DNA of 8,995 nt from Alphaproteobacteria bacterium UBA6189. GTDB lineage: Bacteria; Pseudomonadota; Alphaproteobacteria; Rickettsiales; UBA3002. Both the position numbers and the translations under genes were made by a program. The notes below the pieces were generated by a model that saw only the letters and a program-made list of their open reading frames with translations, had not been told where the DNA came from and did not search any database. The DNA is taken from positions 1,282 through 10,276 of the forward strand of contig DITH01000130.1 of assembly GCA_002422745.1 (NCBI GenBank). The letters are read 5' to 3'. Below are positions 1 through 5,679 of this stretch, piece by piece (the first letter of the stretch is position 1; every line of letters begins with the position of its first letter).

Positions 1-753
1 GCCTGGCTCGACCGCTCGATGACCTATTCCTCGGCATTGGAAACGGATACGGCGCCGACGCTGGAATCGGCGCAGCAAAACAAATACGGGCGTATCCTGA
101 GCCGTTTCGAGCAGGATAACGCCTCGGTGTTGGAGATCGGTTGCGGGTGGGGGGGGTTCGTCGAGCAGGCCGCCGCGTCGAATCACCGTGTCACCGGCCT
201 CACCGTATCGCCATCGCAATGTGAGTACAGCCAAAAACGCCTGGGCAATCAGGCCGAAATACGGTTGCAGGATTACCGCGATGTTCGCGGCACCTATGAC
301 ATGATCGTATCGATCGAGATGTTCGAAGCGGTAGGCGAGCAATACTGGTCGAGCTATTTTTCGCAGCTACGCGACCGGCTTAAGAAGGGCGGTAAGGCAG
401 TGGTGCAGACCATTACGATCCGCGACGAACTGTTCGATGCCTATCGCACCCGCAGCGATTTTATCCGGCATTATGTATTCCCGGGCGGCATGTTGCCCTC
501 GACCAGGCGCTTTAAAGAGGAAGCATCGAAAGCCGGGCTTTCGCTCACCGATCAATTCTTTTTCGGGCAGGATTATGCCGAGACGCTGCGTCAGTGGAAT
601 GCGCGGCTCACCGCGCGCCGTGGCGAGGTACTGGCACTTGGTTACGACGAACGTTTTCTGCGTAATTGGCATTATTATCTCGGCATGTGCGCCGCTGCCT
701 TCGCCGTCGGCCGGACGGATGTCGCCCAGTTCGAGCTTGCTCATGCGGTATAG
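1..753 (+). CDS. cfa: Cyclopropane-fatty-acyl-phospholipid synthase, 5'-truncated by the window edge
   Basis: This SAM-dependent methyltransferase of the CFA/mycolic acid synthase family adds a methylene or methyl group to unsaturated acyl chains of membrane phospholipids. The frame is open from base 1 and begins AWLDRSMTYSSA, matching the family's conserved LD-x-M-x-YS block, so the true start lies outside the window. About 250 of the usual 380-420 residues are present. Visible motifs are the SAM-binding loop VLEIGCGWGG, then LTVSPSQ, LQDYRDV, the active-site region SIEMFEAVGEQYW, FIRHYVFPGG, and the C-terminal YDERFLRNWHYYL. It is the first visible gene of a four-gene operon, and its stop overlaps the next start by 11 bases. 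The closest functional variant (CFA synthase or a fatty-acid methylase of furan-fatty-acid pathways) cannot be settled from this fragment. Confidence 0.92.
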   Translation, partial: AWLDRSMTYSSALETDTAPTLESAQQNKYGRILSRFEQDNASVLEIGCGWGGFVEQAAASNHRVTGLTVSPSQCEYSQKRLGNQAEIRLQDYRDVRGTYDMIVSIEMFEAVGEQYWSSYFSQLRDRLKKGGKAVVQTITIRDELFDAYRTRSDFIRHYVFPGGMLPSTRRFKEEASKAGLSLTDQFFFGQDYAETLRQWNARLTARRGEVLALGYDERFLRNWHYYLGMCAAAFAVGRTDVAQFELAHAV

Positions 754-1252
754 AACCCTGTTGCTCTGGGTGAGTTTGCTGATACCGGCGATGGCAAGCG
801 CAACGCTGCCCGAACTGGCACCCGTTATACGCGCCGCGCAACCGGTAGGAAGCGCCCAGCTGCGTGCATGGTGGATGGATATCTACACCGCCAGTTTCTG
901 GAGCGATAGCGGCAGCTGGCAGAAAACCCCCTATGCCTTGAGCCTGACCTACGCAATGGGGTTTACGCCCGAGGAGATGGCCGATCGTACGGCAAAAGAA
1001 ATGAAGCGCGTTTCGTCATTATCGGCGGATGCACGGGCGGCGTACGCCCGCCAATTGAAAGCCATATGGCCGGAAATTATGGCCGGCGACCGGTTGACCG
1101 CGCTGGCTCAGCAGGATCGCACCAGCTTTTATCATAACGGGCGGTTGGTGGGCAGTATCGACGGACCAGAATTTATGCAGGCATTTTTTGCCATCTGGCT
1201 TTCACCGGATTCTTCCGAACCTGGCATGCAACGCCAGTTACTTACACCATGA
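743..1252 (+). CDS. Secreted chalcone isomerase-like (CHI-fold) protein
   Basis: This 169-residue protein resembles the bacterial chalcone isomerase-like family (Pfam Chalcone_3 type). A signal peptide is visible: MRYR, a hydrophobic stretch, and a likely cut after AMASA at residue 20, so it should act in the periplasm. Family-type blocks are the early DIYTASFW, then YALSLTY, the -KEMKRV- segment, GDRLTAL, SFYHNGRLVGSIDGPEF and FFAIWLSP near the C-terminus. The frame stays open far upstream, but the ATG at 743 gives a clean signal peptide and an 11-base overlap with cfa, implying translational coupling. Enzymatic chalcone isomerases are plant enzymes. Bacterial members beside cfa are more plausibly lipid-binding or accessory proteins of unsaturated fatty-acid modification; that role is inference. 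Family assignment is from motif memory, not a search. Confidence 0.75.
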   Translation: MRYRTLLLWVSLLIPAMASATLPELAPVIRAAQPVGSAQLRAWWMDIYTASFWSDSGSWQKTPYALSLTYAMGFTPEEMADRTAKEMKRVSSLSADARAAYARQLKAIWPEIMAGDRLTALAQQDRTSFYHNGRLVGSIDGPEFMQAFFAIWLSPDSSEPGMQRQLLTP

Positions 1253-1255
1253 GGT
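1251..1255 (+). promoter_or_regulatory. Shine-Dalgarno that favours the 1261 start of the DUF3833 gene
   Basis: GAGGT lies five bases before the ATG at 1261. The alternative ATG at 1249 overlaps the previous stop as ATGA and has no Shine-Dalgarno-like sequence before it. The later start also gives the shorter, standard lipoprotein signal. Confidence 0.5.
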
Positions 1256-1260
1256 ACCCT

Positions 1261-1779
1261 ATGCGCATGACATTCTTGCTGGCCCTGTTTGCCCTCACCG
1301 CCTGCGGCTCCACTTCCGTGGAAGAATATGCGGGGAATAAACCCACCCTCGATATCCGCGAATACCTCAACGGCGATCTGGAAGCCTGGGGCGCAGTGAT
1401 CAATATGGATGGCTCGGCCGACCCGCAATTTCATGTGAAGATGCACGGGCATTGGGAAGGTAATACCGGTACGCTGGATGAAGAGTTCACCTACACTAAC
1501 GGCGAAAAGAAGTACCGCAAATGGACATTTCATATGATCGACGATCACCATTTCACCGGCACGGCCGCGGATGTAGTCGGTGTTGGCGAGGGGAAACAAT
1601 ACGGCAATGCGGTCAACATGCAGTATGTGCTCACCGTACCTTATGGCGACGGATCGGTCGACTTGGCGATGGATGACTGGCTGTACCGTATCGACGACCG
1701 GCATGTCATCAACCGCACGGAAATGCGCAAGCTTGGCATCAAGGTCGGGGAACTCGTCATTGCCTTCCGCCGCAATTAA
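1261..1779 (+). CDS. DUF3833 family lipoprotein
   Basis: From the ATG at 1261 the product has 172 residues. It opens with MRMTFLLALFALTACGS, a short signal with a lipobox (LTAC, lipidated Cys15), so it should be a membrane-anchored periplasmic lipoprotein. The rest resembles DUF3833: an early region around EYLNGDLEAWGAV, a repeated beta-strand pattern with HVKMHGHWEGN, WTFHMIDDHHFTGTAADVVG, and the tail INRTEMRKLGIKVGEL. No enzyme motif is evident. The ATG at 1249 would add four residues and overlap the upstream stop by four bases. The gene lies between the CHI-like and DUF2177 genes in a compact operon with cfa. DUF3833 genes beside cfa and amine-oxidase/DUF1365 genes are a recurrent arrangement as I recall it, which suggests a role in envelope lipid modification. 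The biochemical function is unknown. Confidence 0.82.
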   Translation: MRMTFLLALFALTACGSTSVEEYAGNKPTLDIREYLNGDLEAWGAVINMDGSADPQFHVKMHGHWEGNTGTLDEEFTYTNGEKKYRKWTFHMIDDHHFTGTAADVVGVGEGKQYGNAVNMQYVLTVPYGDGSVDLAMDDWLYRIDDRHVINRTEMRKLGIKVGELVIAFRRN

Positions 1780-1797
1780 CTTCGAAAGGAACCGCAT

Positions 1798-2190
1798 ATG
1801 TTAAAACAATTTTTCGTACTGTACAGCGTCACCCTGCTGGTGATGGCCGTGATGGATGTGATCTGGCTGAAAGGTGTGATGCAGCAGCTGTTCAAAACGC
1901 AGGTGGGCGAGCTCATGGAATTCCGGCTCGCTCCGGCGGTGATTTTTTACCTGTTGTACCCGATCGGTATCGTGCTGTTCGTCAGCCTCGGCGCGAAGGA
2001 TTGGCAGAGCGCGCTGATGTATGGATGCGCGCTTGGGCTACTATGTTATGGCACCTACGACCTGACCAACCTCGCCACCTTGCGGCCATGGACGGTGCAG
2101 TTCGCCGTCATTGATATCGCCTGGGGCGGCGTAGTGACCGGCGTATCGGCTGTCGCCGGATGGTCCATCACCCGTAGCCTGCTTGGGTAA
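1798..2190 (+). CDS. DUF2177 family inner-membrane protein
   Basis: This 130-residue hydrophobic protein has four predicted membrane segments, at about residues 7-24, 45-64, 72-88 and 103-122. Recognisable DUF2177 blocks are [12 protein letters not shown] in the first helix, an acidic Asp followed by Trp, then [12 protein letters not shown] after the third helix and IDIAWGG in the fourth. An AAAGGA Shine-Dalgarno at 1785-1790 sits seven bases before the ATG. The gene starts 18 bases after the lipoprotein stop and ends the operon. No clear intrinsic terminator follows: a six-pair stem with a G-T pair around 2191-2208 lacks a T-run. The function of the family is unknown. Its position after cfa suggests it works in the same membrane-lipid pathway, perhaps as a membrane partner, but that is inference. 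Confidence 0.82.
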   Translation: MLKQFFVLYSVTLLVMAVMDVIWLKGVMQQLFKTQVGELMEFRLAPAVIFYLLYPIGIVLFVSLGAKDWQSALMYGCALGLLCYGTYDLTNLATLRPWTVQFAVIDIAWGGVVTGVSAVAGWSITRSLLG

Positions 2191-2243
2191 CGGCGAGAAT
2201 AGTCGCTGGTTCATTTGGGTGGAGTTCCAATTGATCTTAGTCA

Positions 2244-2411
2244 GTGAGAAAACTTCCTCTGCGAGTTGGGAAAGACGGACATTGGAGCGTGTTCATCACT
2301 TTCGATACGGTTGAATTCAAGCGTCCGCATCTAAGTGACAATGCTAAAGAATCCCATGTGTTCGGCTACGCAGATTTTTGCGTGGATGAAAAGTTTGCTG
2401 CAGCGGCTTGA
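2244..2411 (+). CDS. Possible small ORF or gene remnant, 55 codons, unrecognised
   Basis: Between the DUF2177 stop and the convergent alkB-like gene, a frame opens just after a TAG at 2238 and runs to TGA at 2409. Its first start codon is GTG at 2244. The translation reads like protein, with segments such as [18 protein letters not shown] and [16 protein letters not shown] and balanced charge. There is no good Shine-Dalgarno and I recognise no family. It could be a small orphan gene, the 3' remnant of a lost gene, or chance. The + orientation and position would let it be read through from the cfa operon. Confidence 0.25.
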   Translation: MRKLPLRVGKDGHWSVFITFDTVEFKRPHLSDNAKESHVFGYADFCVDEKFAAAA

Positions 2412-2414
2412 AAG

Positions 2415-3011
2415 TTACGCGAGAATCACCGAGCGGAATGTAAGCGATACACGACGCCCTCGTTTGATGGTGTTGCCATGAATGCGGTCGGACTTGCGGG
2501 CGGCAATACTATGCTTCCAACGATAACGTGCGTCGTCGGACAGAATCAGAAAACTGCGCGGATCCAGCAAGAATGCATGGCGCTCATTATTGGGCCCGAC
2601 AAAATCCATCATGCAGGGAGCACCTAAACTGAGCGATGCAATCGTAGGGCCAAAGCATGGAATGCAATCGGTATGGCTTGAGATACCCTGTCCCGGCAGA
2701 TACTCATTTACAATCACCTGGTCTGGCTTTTGTGCAAATATTTTTCCGGTAAGCCTGTCCGCGTAATGTTCCAGAATGTCTGGCAGGGCACCCAGTTGTA
2801 ACGCGTGAGAAATAGTGCGCGCTTTGTAATCGTAGCGATAGCCATAATGCTGCACGCGCCGTTTGAGGTCGGTGAGCCATGGTTGATGGTCTATCCATTG
2901 CAGCAGCTCGGCTTCGTCCGATGCAGTAATAAAATCAGGTAAGTAGCTAAGCCCTACGATAGTCGGGGGCTCATTCATCCACTCGAAAAACCCATGTGCT
3001 AAACTGGTCAT
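2415..3011 (-). CDS. AlkB-like 2-oxoglutarate/Fe(II) dioxygenase
   Basis: This 198-residue protein of the AlkB/ALKBH superfamily oxidatively demethylates nucleic acid bases using 2-oxoglutarate, O2 and iron. The catalytic set is complete. NEYLPGQGISSHTD at 102-115 supplies the H113-x-D115 iron ligands. RYRWKHSI at 162-169 supplies the third ligand, His167. RRVSLTFR at 186-193 carries the arginines that bind 2-oxoglutarate. The length is typical of short AlkB proteins such as those related to the ALKBH8 dioxygenase domain. Whether the substrate is DNA, tRNA or protein cannot be told. The start is uncertain: the ATG at 3011 has no clear Shine-Dalgarno, while the ATG at 2978 (12th codon) overlaps the end of an upstream open frame by eight bases and leaves the domain intact. 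No Ada or other DNA-repair gene is adjacent in the window. Confidence 0.9.
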   Translation of the reverse strand: MTSLAHGFFEWMNEPPTIVGLSYLPDFITASDEAELLQWIDHQPWLTDLKRRVQHYGYRYDYKARTISHALQLGALPDILEHYADRLTGKIFAQKPDQVIVNEYLPGQGISSHTDCIPCFGPTIASLSLGAPCMMDFVGPNNERHAFLLDPRSFLILSDDARYRWKHSIAARKSDRIHGNTIKRGRRVSLTFRSVILA

Positions 3012-3120
3012 GCTTGCTCAGTGCGCTGCCGTCTTCATTCGTCATGGTATGTTCGTAGCCCGGAAATGCATCCGGGTCAAACGAGGCACTGCATCTGGGA
3101 GCCTGACTATCATGGCCACG
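2971..3120 (-). pseudogene. Possible C-terminal remnant of an unrecognised gene upstream of the AlkB-like gene
   Basis: On the minus strand a frame is open from just after a TAA at 3121-3123 to a TGA at 2971-2973, 49 codons. The only internal ATG is codon 26. The translation looks protein-like, for example DPDAFPGYEHT and SKHDQFSTWVFRVDE. Its stop overlaps the second possible AlkB start (2978) by eight bases, as in a coupled operon. No family is recognised and there is no start for a full protein. Read with the AT-rich insert that begins nearby, it may be the surviving 3' end of a gene cut by that insertion. It may equally be a chance frame. Confidence 0.25.
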
Positions 3121-3176
3121 TTACGAATTGGAGAAATTAGATTCCCATAATTTAAGCAGCATGTTACGCTCGCGTT

Positions 3177-4097
3177 ATGAAAAATGCTGCAAAGTTTGAA
3201 ATACATTATCATTTGCAAAACAAGAGCCATTCAATTGATGCTCTCGTGCGGAATAAGTGTGAGGCAGAGTTTTTAGCAATAGCATATGAGATTATCTCAC
3301 AGTTTGAACTTGGCATTACATTAGAAGCGGAGGCGTGGAGCGAGGGAGGTTTAAGAGACAGATGGAAAACACTTAGTTTTACAGATAAAATTGCCAGCGT
3401 AACATTATTGGTCACAGTGTTAGCTACTGTTATGTCAAGAGTTCCTGTAAGTGATCCATTGCAAGATACAAAAAACTGCCTTGAAATAGAGAAATTGCGT
3501 CAAGAGCTTTCTCAGGATGTTATTAGCCAAACAGTAATTGATTCATGTGCTGAGTATATTCAAAAAAGCCCTAAAATTCGCACGCGCCGTTCAAATTTTT
3601 ATAAACATTTGCGGCACAATGAAAAAGTTTATAAAATTGGCTTCTCTAGTTTAGATGAAGATAGTGCGCCGATTACAGATGAGAAAACTGTTCTACGACC
3701 GGATTTTCCAAAGTTTATACTTTTGTCAAATAAACTGCCTGTAGAAATTATTGAGGATGCACAAATTGAGATAGTTGCGCCAGTGCTGCGTGAAGGCAAT
3801 GCAAAATGGAAGGGTATTTATATTGAGCCAACGCCCATCTCATTTGAAATGAATGATAGAGAGTTTAAGCAGGCTGTACTTGCAAAACAGATTAGCTTTA
3901 AGAATGGTGATATAATTCTGTGTGTACTAGAAATACACAGAGAAGTGAATGAAGTAGGCGAATTGGCCACCCCTAAATATGCGGTGCAAACAGTTCTTGA
4001 TAAAATTGAAAACGGCGTAAGAAAAGAAACTGCTAGCAGTAAAAAATATCGCCGTGAACTTGAGGCTAAAAAAGCTCAAACCAGCATGGATTTCTAA
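3177..4097 (+). CDS. AT-rich hypothetical protein with one predicted membrane segment
   Basis: I do not recognise this 306-residue protein with confidence. Four parts can be seen. An N-terminal domain of about 65 residues includes FEIHYHLQNKSHSIDALVRN and ends in a WSEGGLRDRWKTL block. One hydrophobic segment lies at about 71-88. A short charged helical stretch at about 100-120 could be a coiled coil. A C-terminal region at 130-306 is mixed alpha/beta, with FKNGDIILCVLEIHRE near 241-256 and a basic tail. The gene is clearly poorer in GC than the cfa and rsmB regions and uses A/T-ending codons. The ATG at 3177 has no obvious Shine-Dalgarno. Its 3' end coincides with the break in a gene on the other strand, so it looks horizontally acquired. 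An accessory or phage-defence role is possible but unsupported by any catalytic motif. Confidence 0.75.
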   Translation: MKNAAKFEIHYHLQNKSHSIDALVRNKCEAEFLAIAYEIISQFELGITLEAEAWSEGGLRDRWKTLSFTDKIASVTLLVTVLATVMSRVPVSDPLQDTKNCLEIEKLRQELSQDVISQTVIDSCAEYIQKSPKIRTRRSNFYKHLRHNEKVYKIGFSSLDEDSAPITDEKTVLRPDFPKFILLSNKLPVEIIEDAQIEIVAPVLREGNAKWKGIYIEPTPISFEMNDREFKQAVLAKQISFKNGDIILCVLEIHREVNEVGELATPKYAVQTVLDKIENGVRKETASSKKYRRELEAKKAQTSMDF

Positions 4098-4222
4098 ATA
4101 CCACCCTCGCGCACGCCAGCCGTGCACACGGTTTCCGTGTGGCTGCCAGAGAGTTGCGGGTAGGTCTTGACGGTTATGAGGATTTTTGTGCGTTCTGGTT
4201 CTGTGATGCTCGGTGGCTGCAC
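4094..4222 (-). pseudogene. N-terminal fragment of a conserved hypothetical protein (KTYP...ETVCTAG type)
   Basis: A minus-strand frame from a GTG at 4222 to a TAG at 4094-4096 gives 42 residues. They include KILITVKTYPQLS and HTETVCTAGVREGG. I recall this pattern as the N-terminus of a conserved hypothetical family that begins KxLITVKTYP, continues with ETVCTAG and a WxRIYPVPFR-like block, and is often encoded beside DUF488. The fragment stops exactly where that next block should begin and where the AT-rich gene ends on the other strand, so the body of the protein is missing. It overlaps the 3' end of the DUF488 remnant in another frame, as expected of an operon pair. Family recognition is from memory; the frame itself is read directly. 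Confidence 0.5.
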
Positions 4223-4536
4223 GGGTTCAGATGCTCAATCTTCGTGGTGAATCCAACGCGCTTGCGCATCGCATCGGCGACACATCCACGATGGCAGTGG
4301 TGGTGGCTTGCTTCAAAACAGGTAATAGCAATGCGTCCGCGCTCAGCCAGCAGTCGGTCGAGCTGGTCGAGTTTGGCGGTCTGTTGACGCAAGGTAGTCG
4401 CTTCATACTCTCGGAACAGCGCAGCATAATCCGCATCGTTATTCAGCTCTTGCCGCTTCTCCGACACGATGCCGAGCTCGGGGATATGAAGATAATCAAT
4501 GCCGACACGCGCTAGGTGCTGCGCAACAAAACCAGG
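4174..4536 (-). pseudogene. DUF488 family protein, 5' end deleted
   Basis: The minus-strand frame is open from 4536 to the stop at 4174-4176, 120 residues. It matches the second part of DUF488: PGFVAQHLARVGIDYLHIPE then LGIVSEK, a helical middle with FREYEATTLRQQTAKLDQL, the conserved ITCFEASHHHCHRGCVADAM (Cys-Phe-Glu and Cys-His-Arg motifs), and a normal tail around KIEHL. About 45 residues usually found before PGF, including the start and the DVR-like region, are missing, and a TAG lies directly upstream. The break point coincides with the beginning of recombinase homology on the + strand. A GTG at 4467 could start a shorter product, but that would lose more of the domain. The biochemical function of DUF488 is not established. 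Confidence 0.72.
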
Positions 4537-5109
4537 CTAGCAACACTGCTTAAAGAAGCGGCAGTGGAGCCGCAGAACATGATTAACCATTTGGCCGCGG
4601 CGGAGCTTGCAGCCAGGCACTTAGATCTTGACCACCCCCTCAATCTCGTCGCCCAGTTGATCGAACGCATCGAGCTGAAACCAGACAATATGCGCCTTCA
4701 GATCAAATTGATACCGGATGGCGTGCCTGCTGCCATTATCACCACCGACTTACCTATGGAAACAAAACGCCGCGGGGTTGAGATGCGCATAGTTGTCGGC
4801 GACTGCAAAGGTAGGCCAGATCCAAATCTACTTAAAGCGGTCGCCCGCGCGAGGTTGTGGTTCGACGAGTTGGCCACCGGCAAAGTCACCTCCGTTGCCG
4901 ATATCGTCAACCGCGAAGGACTGGATCAGGGCTATGTCAGCCGACTACTGAAGCTGGCATTCCTGCCGCCGAAGGCAGTCGAATCCATTGTTGCCGGAAC
5001 TCAGCCAGCGGATTGGACGTTGAATAGACTAACTAAAGATACCTGTATTGAGTTTAGGAAGAGGGAGGGCTTAAACCAAGAATTTGACTATCAGCTCAGG
5101 ATTACCTAG
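4537..5109 (+). pseudogene. C-terminal remnant of a large serine recombinase
   Basis: The open frame (from a GTG at 4516) lacks the whole catalytic resolvase domain and zinc ribbon of a recombinase. What remains matches the tail of large serine recombinases found in alphaproteobacterial phages and islands: LIERIELKPDNMRL, METKRRGVEMRIVVG, PDPNLLKAVARARLWFDELA, the HTH-like TSVADIVNREGLDQGYVSRL, then LAFLPPKAVESIVAG and QPADWTLNRLT. The expected ending with a small block like IPLSW-EQR is garbled after the RLTKDT segment. A second frame around 5041-5075 carries a faint IP/LS/EE/RA trace, which suggests one or more small indels. The first codons up to about 4536 are antisense to DUF488 and not recombinase. 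The protein cannot recombine DNA. It marks a former mobile element. Confidence 0.8.
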
Positions 5110-5184
5110 CCCTTTAAGTACTCGCTCAACTCTAGAATCGATGTCTTGGGCAGTTTTGGGTAATAAAATTCTATTCTTTCCCAA
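5071..5184 (-). pseudogene. N-terminal fragment of an ImmA/IrrE-type metallopeptidase
   Basis: Downstream of the Xre gene on the same strand, a frame open from a TTG at 5184 to TAA at 5071-5073 encodes 37 residues. They include RILLPKTAQDIDSRVERVL and KGLGNPEL. The pattern DIxxRVxxVLKxLGNPE is familiar from the start of ImmA/IrrE proteases that follow Xre regulators. Normal members continue with a proline-rich PPL and, later, the HExxH zinc site. Here the homology stops at about 5092 and the frame ends six codons later, inside sequence shared with the recombinase remnant. The fragment therefore has no catalytic site. An ATG at 5192 opens a different frame that makes less protein-like sequence. 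Recognition is from memory of the family. Confidence 0.5.
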
Positions 5185-5202
5185 ATGCTCATATCCCTAT
5201 AA

Positions 5203-5679
5203 TTAGGTTCGATTCAAAAAATTTACAAATTCATTCAGGACTGTACGTTCTTCGTTAGATAGCTCTACTAGAGGTGCAGACCTAGCAGCAAATCTAGTTG
5301 CTTCTTCCATTATGTTATTCTGCGATGAGATTAATCCAGAAATTTCGTACATGCGCTTACGAGGAACACCAAAATAATTAGATAATTGGTAAACTGTTCT
5401 AGGGTCTGGACTATGACATAGATTTTCTTCTATTTCATATAGTTCAACGACATCAAGTTCAGCCTCTTTGGCTAATGATTCCACTGTTAAATTTTTACTT
5501 CGTCTTAGTAAATTGACAAAGCGACTAAAAGCATAAAGCGGTTCTTTAGAACTGCTGTTCTCTAATATGGGGTCTAATGCTAATGTACCGGCTGCTAAAG
5601 TTCCTTCTATATTAGACTCTGCTGCAGCTGCTTTTATTCTTTCTTTAGATAGAGAGGCTCTATGGTGGTGATTCTTCAA
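5203..5679 (-). CDS. Xre-family helix-turn-helix regulator, probable partner of the broken ImmA gene
   Basis: This 158-residue protein has a helix-turn-helix DNA-binding domain at about residues 55-110. LLRRSKNLTVESLAKEAEL gives helices 1 and 2, ELYEIEEN the recognition-helix region, and the following VYQLSNYFGVP block is typical of Xre/Cro proteins. The N-terminus, with HHH and an Ala-rich stretch, is probably disordered. The C-terminal LSNEERTVLNEFVNFLNRT is a short helix. The listed start is a TTG at 5679 without a good Shine-Dalgarno. An in-frame stop lies at 5701-5703, so it cannot begin much earlier, and there is no in-frame ATG before about residue 124. The start is therefore soft, and it overlaps the divergent antitoxin gene by 18 bases. 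Xre-ImmA pairs control integrated elements or act as toxin-antitoxin-like switches. Here the protease is gone, leaving an orphan regulator. Confidence 0.78.
   Translation of the reverse strand: MKNHHHRASLSKERIKAAAAESNIEGTLAAGTLALDPILENSSSKEPLYAFSRFVNLLRRSKNLTVESLAKEAELDVVELYEIEENLCHSPDPRTVYQLSNYFGVPRKRMYEISGLISSQNNIMEEATRFAARSAPLVELSNEERTVLNEFVNFLNRT

Noticed and set aside
437..742. Long open extension upstream of the CHI-like gene, inside cfa
   Set aside because: It is antisense-free shadow coding over cfa in another frame. The signal peptide begins naturally at 743.
3060..3080. Short hairpin with CCCGGA and TCCGGG arms upstream of the AT-rich gene
   Set aside because: Six-base arms with no T-tract and no second copy in the window; likely chance or part of the minus-strand remnant.
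4117..4145. Strong hairpin (CACACGG / CCGTGTG with three-base loop) just after the AT-rich gene, looking like a terminator
   Set aside because: There is no T-run on either strand, and the sequence is accounted for as the coding frame of the KTYP...ETVCTAG remnant.
5104..5192. Frame from ATG 5192 on the minus strand (28 codons) as the gene following Xre
   Set aside because: The overlapping TTG frame fits ImmA/IrrE proteins much better; this ATG frame resembles nothing and ends within 28 codons.
5205..5215. Eleven-base match AGGTTCGATTC to the T arm of the tRNA-Ala, a possible att site
   Set aside because: It is inverted relative to the tRNA (not a direct repeat), falls in the 3' end of the Xre coding sequence, and is the generic T-loop motif.
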